The notes: generated by a model from the sequence alone, not told the origin. 64,000 nucleotides of DNA from Paenibacillus sp. FSL H7-0357 (GCF_000758525.1 NZ_CP009241.1:5084001-5148000), one strand, 5' to 3'; positions 1 through 8,844 are shown, numbered from the stretch's first letter. A program made the numbers and translations.

Positions 1-811
1 AATACAGCTCCTCTTGCCGCTGGCCCATCACAGGCTTTGACTTCAGCAGACCTCGTGTGTAAGGATGTTTGGGATTCTTAAACAGTTCGACAACCTCGCC
101 CTCCTCGACGATTTTGCCGGAATACATCACAATCACATAGTCAGCCATCTCTGCCACTACCCCAAGGTCATGGGTGATTAGCAGGATCGACATTTTGGAG
201 CTTTCCTTGAACCCGCGCAGCATATCCAGAATTTGCGCCTGGATCGTAACATCCAGCGCCGTAGTCGGCTCATCGGCTATCAGCAGCTTCGGATTGCAGG
301 AAATAGCGATGGCGATCATGATCCGCTGCAGCATTCCCCCGCTCAGCTCATGCGGGTAACTGTCGGCAATCTGCTCAGGCCGGGAGATCCCCACTTGCTG
401 GATCAGCTCAATCGCCCGCAGCCGGGCTTCTTTTTTCTTCATTTTCAAATGAACGGTCAGCGGCTCCATAATCTGCTCCCCGATCTTCATTACCGGATTG
501 AGCGATGACATCGGTTCCTGAAAGATCATGGCAATCTCGTTGCCGCGGATCGCCCGCAATGTATTTTGATCTAGCTGCAATAAATCTTCTCCCTGAAAAT
601 CTATACTTCCTCCGGCAACCCGCCCTCCGGGTTTCTCCACCAGTCCCATAATCGACATGGCGGTTACGCTTTTGCCGCAGCCGGATTCCCCGACAATGCA
701 GACCGTTTCCCCTTCGCGTACCTGGAAGCTTACATTATCAACGGCTGTTACATTCCCTTCTTCTGTGAAGAACTTGGTGCTGAGACCGTCTATCGTCATT
801 AAATCCTTCAT
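1..811 (-). CDS. Oligopeptide/dipeptide ABC transporter ATP-binding protein, partial
   Basis: ATPase of a peptide/nickel-type importer that would power the two permeases encoded just upstream. The frame opens at ATG 811 and runs off the left edge, so the C-terminus is missing. The visible protein has a Walker A (GESGCGKS), a Q-loop (FQEPMSSLNP), a signature LSGGMLQR (the more usual form is SGGMRQR), Walker B (LLIADEPT) and the H-loop (ITHDLG). It ends in the KNPKHPYTRGL segment typical of DppD/OppD. The start lies 14 bp after the preceding permease and has an AGGTG-like ribosome site. The partner ATPase (DppF/OppF) is probably off-window. The substrate could be peptides or nickel; the sequence does not decide. 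Confidence 0.93.
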   Translation of the reverse strand, partial: MKDLMTIDGLSTKFFTEEGNVTAVDNVSFQVREGETVCIVGESGCGKSVTAMSIMGLVEKPGGRVAGGSIDFQGEDLLQLDQNTLRAIRGNEIAMIFQEPMSSLNPVMKIGEQIMEPLTVHLKMKKKEARLRAIELIQQVGISRPEQIADSYPHELSGGMLQRIMIAIAISCNPKLLIADEPTTALDVTIQAQILDMLRGFKESSKMSILLITHDLGVVAEMADYVIVMYSGKIVEEGEVVELFKNPKHPYTRGLLKSKPVMGQRQEELY

Positions 812-825
812 CGGATGTTGGACAC

Positions 826-1749
826 CTACCTCTTCTGTTTAGGATCAAGCACGTCTCTGAGGCCGTCACCGAATATATTAATGGCAATGACCGTGGCGAA
901 TATCGACAGACCCGGCGGAATCCACAGCCAAGGGCGATTCTGGAAATCGATCATATTATTCGCAGCATCAATCATGTTCCCCCATGTCGGCGTCGGCGGC
1001 ATAACCCCCAAGCCGAAAAAGCTGAGTACGGATTCGCTGAGAATCGCTCCGCCGATGTTAAGCGTCGCCATCACGATCAGCAGTGGAACGATGTTCGGAA
1101 GCAGATGGTTGAACAGCTTTCGGCGGTCGCTAAGCCCCAGCACTACCGCAGCCTGCATGAATTCGCGTTCCCGCAGGCTGAGCATTTGGCCTCTCACCAT
1201 CCGTGCCAGACCCGGCCAGTTCACGATACTCAGCATAAGCATAACAATATACATCCGGTAGTCCGTCGGAATCTTCCATTCCGACAGCAGCGCACCGAAG
1301 ATGAACAGCAGCGGCAGACTGGGAATCGTCATTAGCAGATCCGCAATACGCATGATGATCTGATCAGCAATTCCGCGGTAATAACCGGCTATCGCCCCCA
1401 GAAGGGCGCCGAGAAATACGGACAATACCATCGAAGCAAGTCCGACCGTAAGCGAGATGCGTCCAGCCTGCATCACCCGCGTCAGTATATCGCGGCCCAG
1501 CGCATCCGTTCCCAGCCAATGCTTGAGATTCGGTGCTTTATTCATCATGGCCATATTGATTTTGTTATCTGTATACGGCGAGAACAAAGGACCGATAAAA
1601 CAAAGCACAAACATAAATACAACGACTACAAAACCGGATACCGCCAGCTTGTTATGAAGCAGTCTCCGTATTGATTGCCGGAACAGTGAAGATTTCTGGA
1701 CCTTGGCTGCAGGCCTGTGAAGCTCGTTTAAAGTGCTGTTAGCTGCCAC
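826..1749 (-). CDS. Peptide ABC transporter permease (DppC/OppC type)
   Basis: Second inner-membrane permease of the peptide importer, 307 aa. An N-terminal helix near residues 35-55 is followed by the BPD_transp_1 core, with several hydrophobic segments and the EAA loop near residue 200 (REREFMQAAVVLGLSDRRKLFNH), which contacts the ATPases. The OppC_N signature LGTDALGRD is present near residue 80. The start is GTG 1749, preceded by a GGGGGG ribosome site 8 bp away. It begins 15 bp after the other permease, so the genes are co-transcribed. Family-level assignment is secure; substrate is not. Confidence 0.95.
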   Translation of the reverse strand: MAANSTLNELHRPAAKVQKSSLFRQSIRRLLHNKLAVSGFVVVVFMFVLCFIGPLFSPYTDNKINMAMMNKAPNLKHWLGTDALGRDILTRVMQAGRISLTVGLASMVLSVFLGALLGAIAGYYRGIADQIIMRIADLLMTIPSLPLLFIFGALLSEWKIPTDYRMYIVMLMLSIVNWPGLARMVRGQMLSLREREFMQAAVVLGLSDRRKLFNHLLPNIVPLLIVMATLNIGGAILSESVLSFFGLGVMPPTPTWGNMIDAANNMIDFQNRPWLWIPPGLSIFATVIAINIFGDGLRDVLDPKQKR

Positions 1750-1764
1750 AATGTCATCCCCCCT

Positions 1765-2718
1765 CTATAACCGGACACGCGGATCGGCAACCCGGTACAA
1801 AATATCCGAGAGCAGCGTTCCAATCACGGTCAGAATGGCAAGCAGCATCGTAAAGCCCATCAGCAGAGGATAATCTCTCAGCCCGAAGGACTTCATATAC
1901 AGTTGGCCGATGCCCGGCCAGTTGAAGATCTGCTCGATAATAATCGACCCGCCGAACAGCGCCGGAAGCTCGAAGCCAACGAGCGTAATGGCCGGCAGCA
2001 GCGCATTTCTCAGCGCATGGGTGAACAGCACCTTCCGCTCCTTTAAGCCCTTGGCCCGGGCTGTGCGGATATAATCCTGTTTAAGCACATCTATCATATT
2101 GCTGCGGAAATACCGGGTTAGTGAGCCCAGCCCAAGCAAGGTCATCACTATAACCGGCAGCGTCATATGACGCACAACATCTTTGAGGTATGCCATACCG
2201 GCAGCATTGCTGCCTGTGGTCGTCATTCCGCCAGGCGGCAGCCATTTGAAGTCAACCGCCAATATTTTAATCAGGAATAGGCCGATAAAAAAAGACGGAA
2301 GCGACATCGCCGCGAATATGGCAATCATCACCAGCGTATCAAACCAGGAGTATTGCTTATAGGCAGAAATCACTCCGATAATAACTGCGATAACCCAGGT
2401 CAGAAAGGTCGATACCGCCGCCAGCAAAAAAGAATTCCAGATATAGTCGTTGAACAGCTGAAGCACCGGCTTCTGCTGGGCGAGCGAATATCCGAAATCC
2501 CCGTGCAGTGCATTTTTCATCCATATGCCGTAACGCTCAAGCACCGGTTTGTTCAGACCGTAGATCTCCCGCAGCTCCGCCTTGCGTTCTGCAGTCAGCT
2601 TGATATTGCCGGTGATAAAGTCCCCCGGCGTAGTAGCATAAAGACAAAAAATAAGCAGTGATGCCGCAAACAGAATGATGAATATATACAGCAGTCTTTT
2701 TGTCAAATAAGTACTCAT
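1765..2718 (-). CDS. Peptide ABC transporter permease (DppB/OppB type)
   Basis: First membrane subunit of the importer, 317 aa, with the N-terminal helix and external loop (PGDFITGNIKLTAER) characteristic of DppB/OppB, five further membrane segments, and an EAA loop around DYIRTARAKGLKERKVLFTH. The ATG start at 2718 has AAGGAG 6 bp upstream. A stable stem-loop separates it from the binding-protein gene, which fits the common pattern of excess binding protein over permease. Confidence 0.95.
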   Translation of the reverse strand: MSTYLTKRLLYIFIILFAASLLIFCLYATTPGDFITGNIKLTAERKAELREIYGLNKPVLERYGIWMKNALHGDFGYSLAQQKPVLQLFNDYIWNSFLLAAVSTFLTWVIAVIIGVISAYKQYSWFDTLVMIAIFAAMSLPSFFIGLFLIKILAVDFKWLPPGGMTTTGSNAAGMAYLKDVVRHMTLPVIVMTLLGLGSLTRYFRSNMIDVLKQDYIRTARAKGLKERKVLFTHALRNALLPAITLVGFELPALFGGSIIIEQIFNWPGIGQLYMKSFGLRDYPLLMGFTMLLAILTVIGTLLSDILYRVADPRVRL

Positions 2719-2735
2719 GATTGGCTCCTTATGGA

Positions 2736-2772
2736 TTCGTCCCCTGCCGTTGCATACCCGGCAGGGGACGAA
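2736..2772 (-). other. Intercistronic stem-loop between binding protein and permease genes
   Basis: A perfect 13-bp stem (2736-2748 with 2760-2772) with an 11-nt loop begins 8 nt after the binding-protein stop codon and ends 17 nt before the permease start. No T-run follows, so it is more likely an mRNA 3'-end stabiliser or partial attenuator than a full terminator. Such hairpins commonly set the ratio of binding protein to permease in ABC operons (inference). Confidence 0.7.
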
Positions 2773-2779
2773 CAGTTAA

Positions 2780-4534
2780 TTATTGCAGAGTCCAGTCCGG
2801 CAGGCTGCCGGCAAGCCCGATGAATGGGCTGACCGTAAGATTCTGGATGCGGCCGTTATAGGCGTACACTGTCTTTTTGTAGCTGGTGAAAATGATCGGA
2901 AGTTCATCATTTAACAGCTGATAGAGCTCTTTGTAGACTGCTTTACGCTGTTCGATATCGGTAGTGGCCAGTGCTTTATTGTACAGCTCCAGGAATTTCG
3001 GATTTTCGTAATCGGTAATTTCACCGTCGAAGAATTGCATGAATCCGTCAGCCGGATCGGTCAGCATAGGTGTGGAGAAGGATACAAGATCATAATCCCC
3101 GCCTTCCACCTTCGAAACCAGCGAGTTAAAATCTGCAAAAATTTCCGGTTGGAACTCAATGCCCAGCGCTTCAAAGTTCTCTTTGGCTACAGCAATAAAG
3201 ATGTCGGTGTTTTTACTCTTGGAGCCCAGATAGTGAATGCTGAGCGGTTTGCCGTCTTTTTCGCGGATACCGTTCGCACCAACAGTCCAACCGGCCTCAT
3301 CCAGCAGCTGTTTGGCTTTTTCCGGATCATATTTATAAGGATTGATGCCCTCTTCCGTATATGACCAGGAGATCGGCGATGCCGGAATATTGGCAATGGA
3401 GCCTGCACCCTGGGCAGCGTCCACGTAAATACTCTGACGATCAAGGCCGTAGACTATCGCCTGTCTCACCAGCTTATCCTTGAGCTGCTCGTGCTTCAGG
3501 TTAACCTGCATGTAGCCGTAAGTGCTCGGTGTATAAGGAATGATATTCACATACCCGAGTCCCTTCAGCTTTTCGATATTTTCTTCTGTGGCACTGAAGG
3601 AAGCATAGTCGACTTCTCCTGTCTCCAGGAACTGCCAAACGTCGCCCTCAGAGGTTTTGTAAATAAAATGTTCGGTCTTTGGTTTGCCTTTGAAGTAGTT
3701 CTCATTAGCCACCAGCCGAACTTCTTGCCCGGGGATGAATTTCTCCAGCTTGTAAGGACCGTCGCCAAGCGGTTTCTCATGCAGCTTCTTGATGTACTCC
3801 AGCTCGCCGAATTTGTAGTCCTTGCCATAATAGGCTTTCGACAGCACATTGGAGCCAAGTACCACAAGTGCCGTAGCATTTGGCTGCTCCAGCGTTACCG
3901 AGATCGTCTGCGGGTCAATAACCTTAATGCCTTCGATGCTTTTGGAAGTACCTTCTTTGTAAGCTTTGCCGCCCTTCACATTGAGCGAAGGCAGCGAGGA
4001 CCCGCCGTCATAAGTCTTGTCATATTGAATCGTCCAGGTAAAAGCCACATCCTCCGCAGTGAGCGGTGAGCCGTCGCTGAATTTCAGGTCTTTGTGCAAA
4101 TGGAAGGTGTATGTAAGCTGATCCTCCGACACATCCCAGCTTTCGGCAAGCTCCGGAGTAGGAACACCTTTGTCATCTACCGTTACCAGTGAAGCATAAA
4201 GTAGAGAAGAAACGTTGCCGTCATAACCACTTTCCTGGAAATAAGGTGTAAACGCGCCGCTGGGGTCGGTGAGTCCGACGATTATCGTATCCGTACGGTT
4301 CTGGGCAACTGCGGGCAGCTTCGACAAGTCAGTTGCCGTGAAAGGCTCGCTGAGTGCGCCAGCCGGCACGGGTGCCGGTGAAGCTGCCGCTTCGGTTCCG
4401 CCAGTATCTGCAGAGGCCGTAGCCGGGGTGTCCACAACTTCAGAGTTGTTCGCACTGCCGTTGTCCGAGCAGGCCGACAGCAGCAATGAACCTGCTATCA
4501 GTAAGGTGGACAATAAAATCGTACTTTTTCTCAC
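2780..4534 (-). CDS. Oligopeptide ABC transporter substrate-binding lipoprotein (SBP_bac_5)
   Basis: Extracytoplasmic peptide receptor, 584 aa, first gene of the importer operon. The signal sequence ends in a lipobox (LLLSAC, Cys about residue 22), followed by a Ser/Ala/Pro-rich linker to about residue 65. The family-5 binding fold comes next: a DPSGAFTPYFQESG segment, the conserved LAESWDVS...YTFHLHKDLKFSDGSPLTAEDVAFT region, and the C-terminal ELPIIFTSYKK segment. Length is normal for the family. The promoter at 4614-4642 is strong. Nickel, dipeptide and oligopeptide receptors share this fold, so the ligand is open. Confidence 0.95.
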   Translation of the reverse strand: MRKSTILLSTLLIAGSLLLSACSDNGSANNSEVVDTPATASADTGGTEAAASPAPVPAGALSEPFTATDLSKLPAVAQNRTDTIIVGLTDPSGAFTPYFQESGYDGNVSSLLYASLVTVDDKGVPTPELAESWDVSEDQLTYTFHLHKDLKFSDGSPLTAEDVAFTWTIQYDKTYDGGSSLPSLNVKGGKAYKEGTSKSIEGIKVIDPQTISVTLEQPNATALVVLGSNVLSKAYYGKDYKFGELEYIKKLHEKPLGDGPYKLEKFIPGQEVRLVANENYFKGKPKTEHFIYKTSEGDVWQFLETGEVDYASFSATEENIEKLKGLGYVNIIPYTPSTYGYMQVNLKHEQLKDKLVRQAIVYGLDRQSIYVDAAQGAGSIANIPASPISWSYTEEGINPYKYDPEKAKQLLDEAGWTVGANGIREKDGKPLSIHYLGSKSKNTDIFIAVAKENFEALGIEFQPEIFADFNSLVSKVEGGDYDLVSFSTPMLTDPADGFMQFFDGEITDYENPKFLELYNKALATTDIEQRKAVYKELYQLLNDELPIIFTSYKKTVYAYNGRIQNLTVSPFIGLAGSLPDWTLQ

Positions 4535-4613
4535 AAAATCATCTCTTTTCTCTCCATTTTATAAAGACTGATAATTCCTACCTACTAAGTATGATTAATG
4601 ACCGATAGTTCAC

Positions 4614-4642
4614 ATTATAGAAAGTAAATTCTGTTCTGTAAA
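4614..4642 (-). promoter_or_regulatory. SigA-type promoter of the peptide transporter operon
   Basis: On the minus strand TTTACA (4637-4642) is followed after exactly 17 bp by a perfect TATAAT (4614-4619), about 80 bp before the binding-protein start. This is the best-matching vegetative promoter seen upstream of this operon. Confidence 0.8.
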
Positions 4643-4699
4643 GAGAGAACTTAAAAATAATTCTCCACAAACAGAATTCACTGGCGTTTTTTCCGGTAC

Positions 4700-4743
4700 A
4701 AAAAAAGCCAAAGCTTCTCTTCAGCAGAGAATACCTTGGCTTT
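4700..4743 (-). terminator. Rho-independent terminator of the ArsR-like gene
   Basis: AAAGCCAA (4704-4711) pairs with TTGGCTTT (4736-4743), with a further TTCTC/GAGAA stem inside. The A-run at 4701-4706 gives a U-tract in the minus-strand transcript, 27 bp after the stop codon at 4770. Confidence 0.85.
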
Positions 4744-4769
4744 GTAAAGGATTATAGGGTGTACCGGGT

Positions 4770-5672
4770 TCAATTCAAATATTTAAAAAGCTGCTCATTC
4801 ATCCGGTGAATCCCCTCCAGACGAAGGCTGTATGCGGTGACATTCTCCCCTTCGATGTAGGCATGAAGCAGACCGGCACACCGGAGACTGAAAATATGAT
4901 CATGTACGATCCCTTTGGAAATGCCCGCTTGCTTTACGATTTCCGTGAACGTTTTGCGTTCTCCGCCGACCGATTGAAGAATCTTCAGCCGGCTTTTTTC
5001 ACCCAGACTGCGTAGAGTCCTGTACATGAACGGTGATATTTCCTCATCTGTGACCATAATTCTCGCCGCATAATGACAAATGGTCAAAGTGCCGAAGTTG
5101 TAAATAATGTTGACAGGCTGAAAATGAAACTGCGGGATTAGCACCAGCCTGCGCAGTCCGTCCCCCGGCAAGAAATAGAAACCATTGGTTGTCTTGTTGA
5201 CAAAATCGGAAGTATTGTTTGTCTTGAGTTCCCGGTTCCGTTCCTTCGTATGCTCCTGCAGCTTAGCGAGAATGGCGGGATCACTAGTGCTGAAGTATTG
5301 CCGGTTCCATTCGGTTAACAGGTAGGTCATCCGGCTGCGGAACTGCTCCATCTGGACAGGAAACACACTGACATGCCCGGCAAGGGTTTCGTATATTTCA
5401 CCGACCGACAGACTTTCCAGCCAGTTCAGCGCACTCTCCACATTTTGTTTGGCCGGACATAAATAGATCAGCAGGTTCAGCAGCTTCCAGTCATTCCCGA
5501 GATCTGTTTCCTCCAGTGCACTAAGAAGCCCTGGACTAAGCTTGCCTGCCACTTCGGCAGCCCACGGGGTACCCAGATCGATTTTTTTATTGGATTTCTT
5601 GCAGATAAATGTATGTATGCTGTTTACTAACTCATAAACCGGCTCAAACTGAACCTCTATCTCGTATTCCAT
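4770..5672 (-). CDS. ArsR-like winged-helix transcriptional regulator
   Basis: Predicted regulator of 300 aa. The first 200 residues have no motif I recognise. The last 95 form an ArsR/HTH_20-type winged helix (LGEKSRLKILQSV, then FTEIVKQAGISKGIVHDHI as recognition helix, then a wing and YSLR). This long-N-terminus arrangement is common in Paenibacillus and Bacillus proteins annotated as ArsR family. No metal-binding CxC motif was found, so metal sensing is not implied. ATG 5672 has AGGAGG 7 bp upstream. It has its own terminator and faces away from the following acetyltransferase gene. Target genes are unknown. Confidence 0.8.
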   Translation of the reverse strand: MEYEIEVQFEPVYELVNSIHTFICKKSNKKIDLGTPWAAEVAGKLSPGLLSALEETDLGNDWKLLNLLIYLCPAKQNVESALNWLESLSVGEIYETLAGHVSVFPVQMEQFRSRMTYLLTEWNRQYFSTSDPAILAKLQEHTKERNRELKTNNTSDFVNKTTNGFYFLPGDGLRRLVLIPQFHFQPVNIIYNFGTLTICHYAARIMVTDEEISPFMYRTLRSLGEKSRLKILQSVGGERKTFTEIVKQAGISKGIVHDHIFSLRCAGLLHAYIEGENVTAYSLRLEGIHRMNEQLFKYLN

Positions 5673-5882
5673 GGGCGTTCCTCCTGATGCAACTTCTATT
5701 CGTTACAGCGTTAGTGTCTTAATCTTAGGGCATGAAGCAGCGTAAGTGCAAGTCATTCCGCATCCCCTTCCAGTTGGTGTTAAGTTCTTCCATGAAAACA
5801 GGCAGTCATTATGTACAGTTCTCGCTTTTTCCAAATCAGGGTAGTAAAATAAAGGCATTACATTTAGGCAGGAGTGAAGAAT

Positions 5883-6176
5883 ATGGAACTGATTGAACAA
5901 GGAGAAGGACGTTTCTATATTGCAGGCGACGGTAAGGACCTTGCCGAGATTACATACAGGCTGGAAGAGGCTACAGGAACACTGGTCATTGACCATACCT
6001 ACGTCTCTGAGGATCTGCGCGGTCAAGGTGCCGGTGAAAAACTTGTACGGGCGGTTGTGGACAAGGCCCGTGAAGAGGATTTGAAGATTGTCCCCGTGTG
6101 CTCTTATGCTGCGCATCAATTCAAAAAACATGAAGAGTACTCGGATGTACTCAGCGGAGACGGAAACCGGTCTTAA
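5883..6176 (+). CDS. Small GNAT-fold N-acetyltransferase (YjdJ type)
   Basis: 97-aa single-domain acetyltransferase. The stretch LVIDHTYVSEDLRGQGAGEKLV holds the acetyl-CoA loop (R-G-Q-G-A-G). It is followed by VVDKAREEDLKIVPVCSYAAHQFKKHEEY, the usual end of the very short YjdJ-like GNATs. ATG 5883 was preferred over GTG 5874 because GGAG at 5871-5874 lies 8 bp before it. The substrate is unknown. The same frame stays protein-like after the stop codon (see findings), perhaps a relic of another acetyltransferase. Confidence 0.85.
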   Translation: MELIEQGEGRFYIAGDGKDLAEITYRLEEATGTLVIDHTYVSEDLRGQGAGEKLVRAVVDKAREEDLKIVPVCSYAAHQFKKHEEYSDVLSGDGNRS

Positions 6177-6261
6177 GACCATGCCCGTTTCCTTAAATAC
6201 TATGAATCTATGGGAGCTAAAGCTTCATCGCTGAGCGCTCACAACCTTAGGAGGAAACGGT

Positions 6262-7113
6262 TTGACTACAGCTGACACTTTAAAAGATATAGAAGAATTG
6301 CAGCAGCGCTGCGAGCAATACGAGGGAATCTCCCTCAAATTGAATTGGGATATGCTGCGGCTGCCTTCAGCGGCCGGCGGGACGGAATGGCTGGTAACCT
6401 ACGAAGAGGAACTGCTGGTCGGTTTCATCGGACTATACAGTTTCTCCAGCGAAATGGAAATATGCGGCATGGTCCGCCCGGGCTACCGCCGCCGCGGAAT
6501 CTTCACCTCCCTTTGGATGCGGGCCCAGAGCATTATTAAGCAGAAAAAGGTTACCACACTGCTGCTGAATACGCCCGCCAATTCAGCTTCGGGTTCAGCA
6601 TTCCTGCAGACATTGCCACTGGTCTTCAATCATGCCGAATACCAGATGAAATGGGATGGAAGCACTTTGCCGCAAGGCTCCGGAGAAGCCAGTTCTGCTG
6701 CCGGTACCGTGGTGCTGCGGCCCGCTCGCGAGGACGAGGAATCCATCCTCATTAAGCTGGACAGCGTCGGCTTTAACATGTCGGAAGAGGATGCGGCCGA
6801 AGTTTTTGAAATGTATAAACATGAAGGGCTGGAGGAGCATATCATCATTGAAATGAACGGACAGCCTGCCGGTAAGATGCGGCTGTCCACGGAGGATAAC
6901 GAAACCTGGATTTTCGGATTTACGGTCGACCAGAAGCTGCGCGGACTCGGTATCGGACGCAGTGCACTGCTGCAGACCATCGAGCGGGAGCGGCGCAATT
7001 ATAACAGTGTGAATCTGGAGGTTTCACTGGACAATCCCAACGCGCTTAAGTTATACGAGAGCTGCGGATTCGTAATTCTTAACAAGCAGGATTACTACCG
7101 CTATACCGGCTGA
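6262..7113 (+). CDS. Tandem GNAT N-acetyltransferase
   Basis: 283 aa with two acetyltransferase modules. Residues 1-140 carry CGMVRPGYRRRGIFTSLW, the acetyl-CoA loop of the first module. Residues 145-283 carry FTVDQKLRGLGIGRSALL and VSLDNPNALKLYESCGFV, the loop and C-terminal hallmark of the second. The start is TTG 6262, supported by AGGAGG 7 bp upstream. It follows the small GNAT gene by about 85 bp and ends at a strong terminator, so the two may form one unit. Substrate unknown. Confidence 0.9.
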   Translation: MTTADTLKDIEELQQRCEQYEGISLKLNWDMLRLPSAAGGTEWLVTYEEELLVGFIGLYSFSSEMEICGMVRPGYRRRGIFTSLWMRAQSIIKQKKVTTLLLNTPANSASGSAFLQTLPLVFNHAEYQMKWDGSTLPQGSGEASSAAGTVVLRPAREDEESILIKLDSVGFNMSEEDAAEVFEMYKHEGLEEHIIIEMNGQPAGKMRLSTEDNETWIFGFTVDQKLRGLGIGRSALLQTIERERRNYNSVNLEVSLDNPNALKLYESCGFVILNKQDYYRYTG

Positions 7114-7156
7114 ATTCTCTGCCTCTCTATAGCAGCACAATAGTACAACATACAGC

Positions 7157-7203
7157 AGCCCCTTGTCGCTTGGCACCCTTCGCCAGCAGCAAGGGGCTTT
7201 CTT
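7157..7203 (+). terminator. Rho-independent terminator after the tandem GNAT gene
   Basis: AGCCCCTTG (7157-7165) pairs with CAAGGGGCT (7190-7198) around an inner TGGC/GCCA stem, followed by a short T-rich tail. Confidence 0.85.
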
Positions 7204-7333
7204 GATTGCCGGTGAGTCCAGCTCCTTATGTTACCTGCAGGTTCCTATATGACTTCAAAGTGCGTACTATTCATCCCTCTTCCCGCGATCCATACTTGGG
7301 GTGTATCCAATACGCAGAGAGAGGACAAAGAAT

Positions 7334-8404
7334 ATGTATTCTAAAGAATATACACCGCAAAAAACAGCCCTTGTTGTAGGAGCAGGCGGCGTGATTGGAC
7401 GCAATCTGATCGAACATCTCATTACGCTGCCCGAATGGGACATTATCGGCGTGTCACGCCGGGGTGGAGAGAATACTACGCGCATCCGCTACATTTCCGC
7501 CGATTTACTCGACCCTTTGGACGTCCGCCAAAAGTTAGGCAGCCTTTCGGAAGTGACACATATTTTTTACGCAGCCTATCAGGATAAGCCCACCTGGGCG
7601 GAGCTTGTCCCCCCAAACCTCGCCATGCTGGTTAACGTAGTAGATGTTATTGAACCGGTGGCCCATGCTCTGCAGCATATCAGTCTTATGCAGGGCTATA
7701 AAGTATATGGCGCTCACCTAGGACCCTTTAAAACGCCTGCCAGGGAAACCGATCCCAATCATATGCCGCCGGAATTCAATATTGATCAGCAGAACTTTCT
7801 TGAAAAGCGGCAGCAAGGGAAAAGATGGACCTGGTCAGCACTGCGACCTTCCGTCGTCGGCGGGTTTGCACTTGGCAATCCTATGAATCTTGCCCTCGTT
7901 ATTGCCATATATGCCTCCATGTCGAAGGAGCTTGGGTTGCCTTTGCGTTTTCCTGGTAAACCTGGGGCCTATCATAGCCTGCTCGAAATGACTGACGCAG
8001 GGCTGCTGGCGAAAGCGACCATATGGGCGGCAACCGATACGCGCTGTGCTAATCAGGCTTTTAATATTACGAACGGCGACCTGTTCCGCTGGAGTGAGAT
8101 GTGGCCCAAAATCGCCGCGTATTTTAATCTTGAAACGGCTCCGCCTCTTCAGATGTCGCTGTCTGTAGTCATGGAGGATAAGGAGACACTGTGGAATAAC
8201 ATGGTAGAGAAGTACGGCTTGGAAAAAAACAGCTATCAGAGCGTATCATCCTGGGCATTCGGGGACTTTGTCTTCTCCTGGGATTACGATTTTTTTGCAG
8301 ACGGTACCAAAGCACGCCGCTTGGGCTTCCATGAGTTCGTAGAAACGGAGAGTATGTTCATGAATATTTTTGACGGGCTCCGAAAAGCCAAGGTTATCCC
8401 TTAA
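7334..8404 (+). CDS. SDR-family NAD(P)-dependent reductase, PRISE (progesterone 5-beta-reductase/iridoid synthase)-like
   Basis: 356-aa Rossmann-fold oxidoreductase. The dinucleotide motif is GAGGVIGRNL near residue 19. The body resembles the bacterial PRISE-like group: QGYKVYGAHLGPFK (with the conserved lysine region), WTWSALRPSVVGGFALGNPMN, and a late FNITNGDLFRW. At the place where the family normally has a PNFYYDQEDFL-like motif this protein reads PPEFNIDQQNFL, so both tyrosines, including the usual catalytic one, are absent. ATG 7334 was chosen because GAGAGGA lies 9 bp before it. Substrate unknown; it could be a reductase of enones or a non-catalytic relative. Confidence 0.8.
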   Translation: MYSKEYTPQKTALVVGAGGVIGRNLIEHLITLPEWDIIGVSRRGGENTTRIRYISADLLDPLDVRQKLGSLSEVTHIFYAAYQDKPTWAELVPPNLAMLVNVVDVIEPVAHALQHISLMQGYKVYGAHLGPFKTPARETDPNHMPPEFNIDQQNFLEKRQQGKRWTWSALRPSVVGGFALGNPMNLALVIAIYASMSKELGLPLRFPGKPGAYHSLLEMTDAGLLAKATIWAATDTRCANQAFNITNGDLFRWSEMWPKIAAYFNLETAPPLQMSLSVVMEDKETLWNNMVEKYGLEKNSYQSVSSWAFGDFVFSWDYDFFADGTKARRLGFHEFVETESMFMNIFDGLRKAKVIP

Positions 8405-8440
8405 GCAATACTCCCTGTATGTATGATAGCTTTTCTTAAG

Positions 8441-8479
8441 AAAAACGACCGGTCCCTGTTTCAGAGGCCGGCCGTTTTA
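8441..8479. terminator. Bidirectional terminator between reductase and HxlR genes
   Basis: AAAACGACCGG (8442-8452) pairs with CCGGCCGTTTT (8468-8478) with one mismatch and a 15-nt loop. A/T runs on both sides would serve both convergent genes. It overlaps the last codons of the HxlR gene. Confidence 0.8.
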
Positions 8480-8844
8480 TCATTCCGCTCACGTTCAGAC
8501 AATACAATGGCCCGATCACCGTACACCCGTTCAATGTGCGTATCGCCCCATTTGCACAGAAGGTGAAGAATTGCTTTTAGACTCCAGCCATATTCTGTCA
8601 GCTCATACTCTACTCTCGGTGGAACCACATTATAAGAAGTCCGTTTTATGACTCCGTCCTCTTCCAATTCCCGCAGCTGCTGCGTTAGCACCTTCTGTGT
8701 AATAGCAGGCATCAGTCCCATCAGTTCCCCATTGCGTTTCTTGCCAAACGTAAGAAAGAATAGAATCACCGGCTTCCACTTGCCTCCGATCACTTCAAGC
8801 GTCGCTTCCACTGCGGTGTTATAGGTTTTAATTGTTTCCGGCAT
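8461..8844 (-). CDS. HxlR-family winged-helix regulator
   Basis: 127 aa. Typical HxlR core: VIGGKWKPVILFFL, then ELMGLMPAITQKVLTQQLRELEEDGVIKRTSY and a wing with VEYELTEYGWSL. HxlR proteins often sense thiol or electrophile stress. The usual N-terminal cysteine is not present here; the only cysteine lies near the C-terminus (LLCKWGD). ATG 8844 was chosen because AGGAGG precedes it by 11 bp; GTG 8856 overlaps that site. Convergent with the PRISE-like reductase gene. Confidence 0.9.
   Translation of the reverse strand: MPETIKTYNTAVEATLEVIGGKWKPVILFFLTFGKKRNGELMGLMPAITQKVLTQQLRELEEDGVIKRTSYNVVPPRVEYELTEYGWSLKAILHLLCKWGDTHIERVYGDRAIVLSERERNDKTAGL

Noticed and set aside
5703..6182. 159-codon minus-strand frame
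   Set aside because: Opposite the small GNAT gene, which has a good start site and family motifs.
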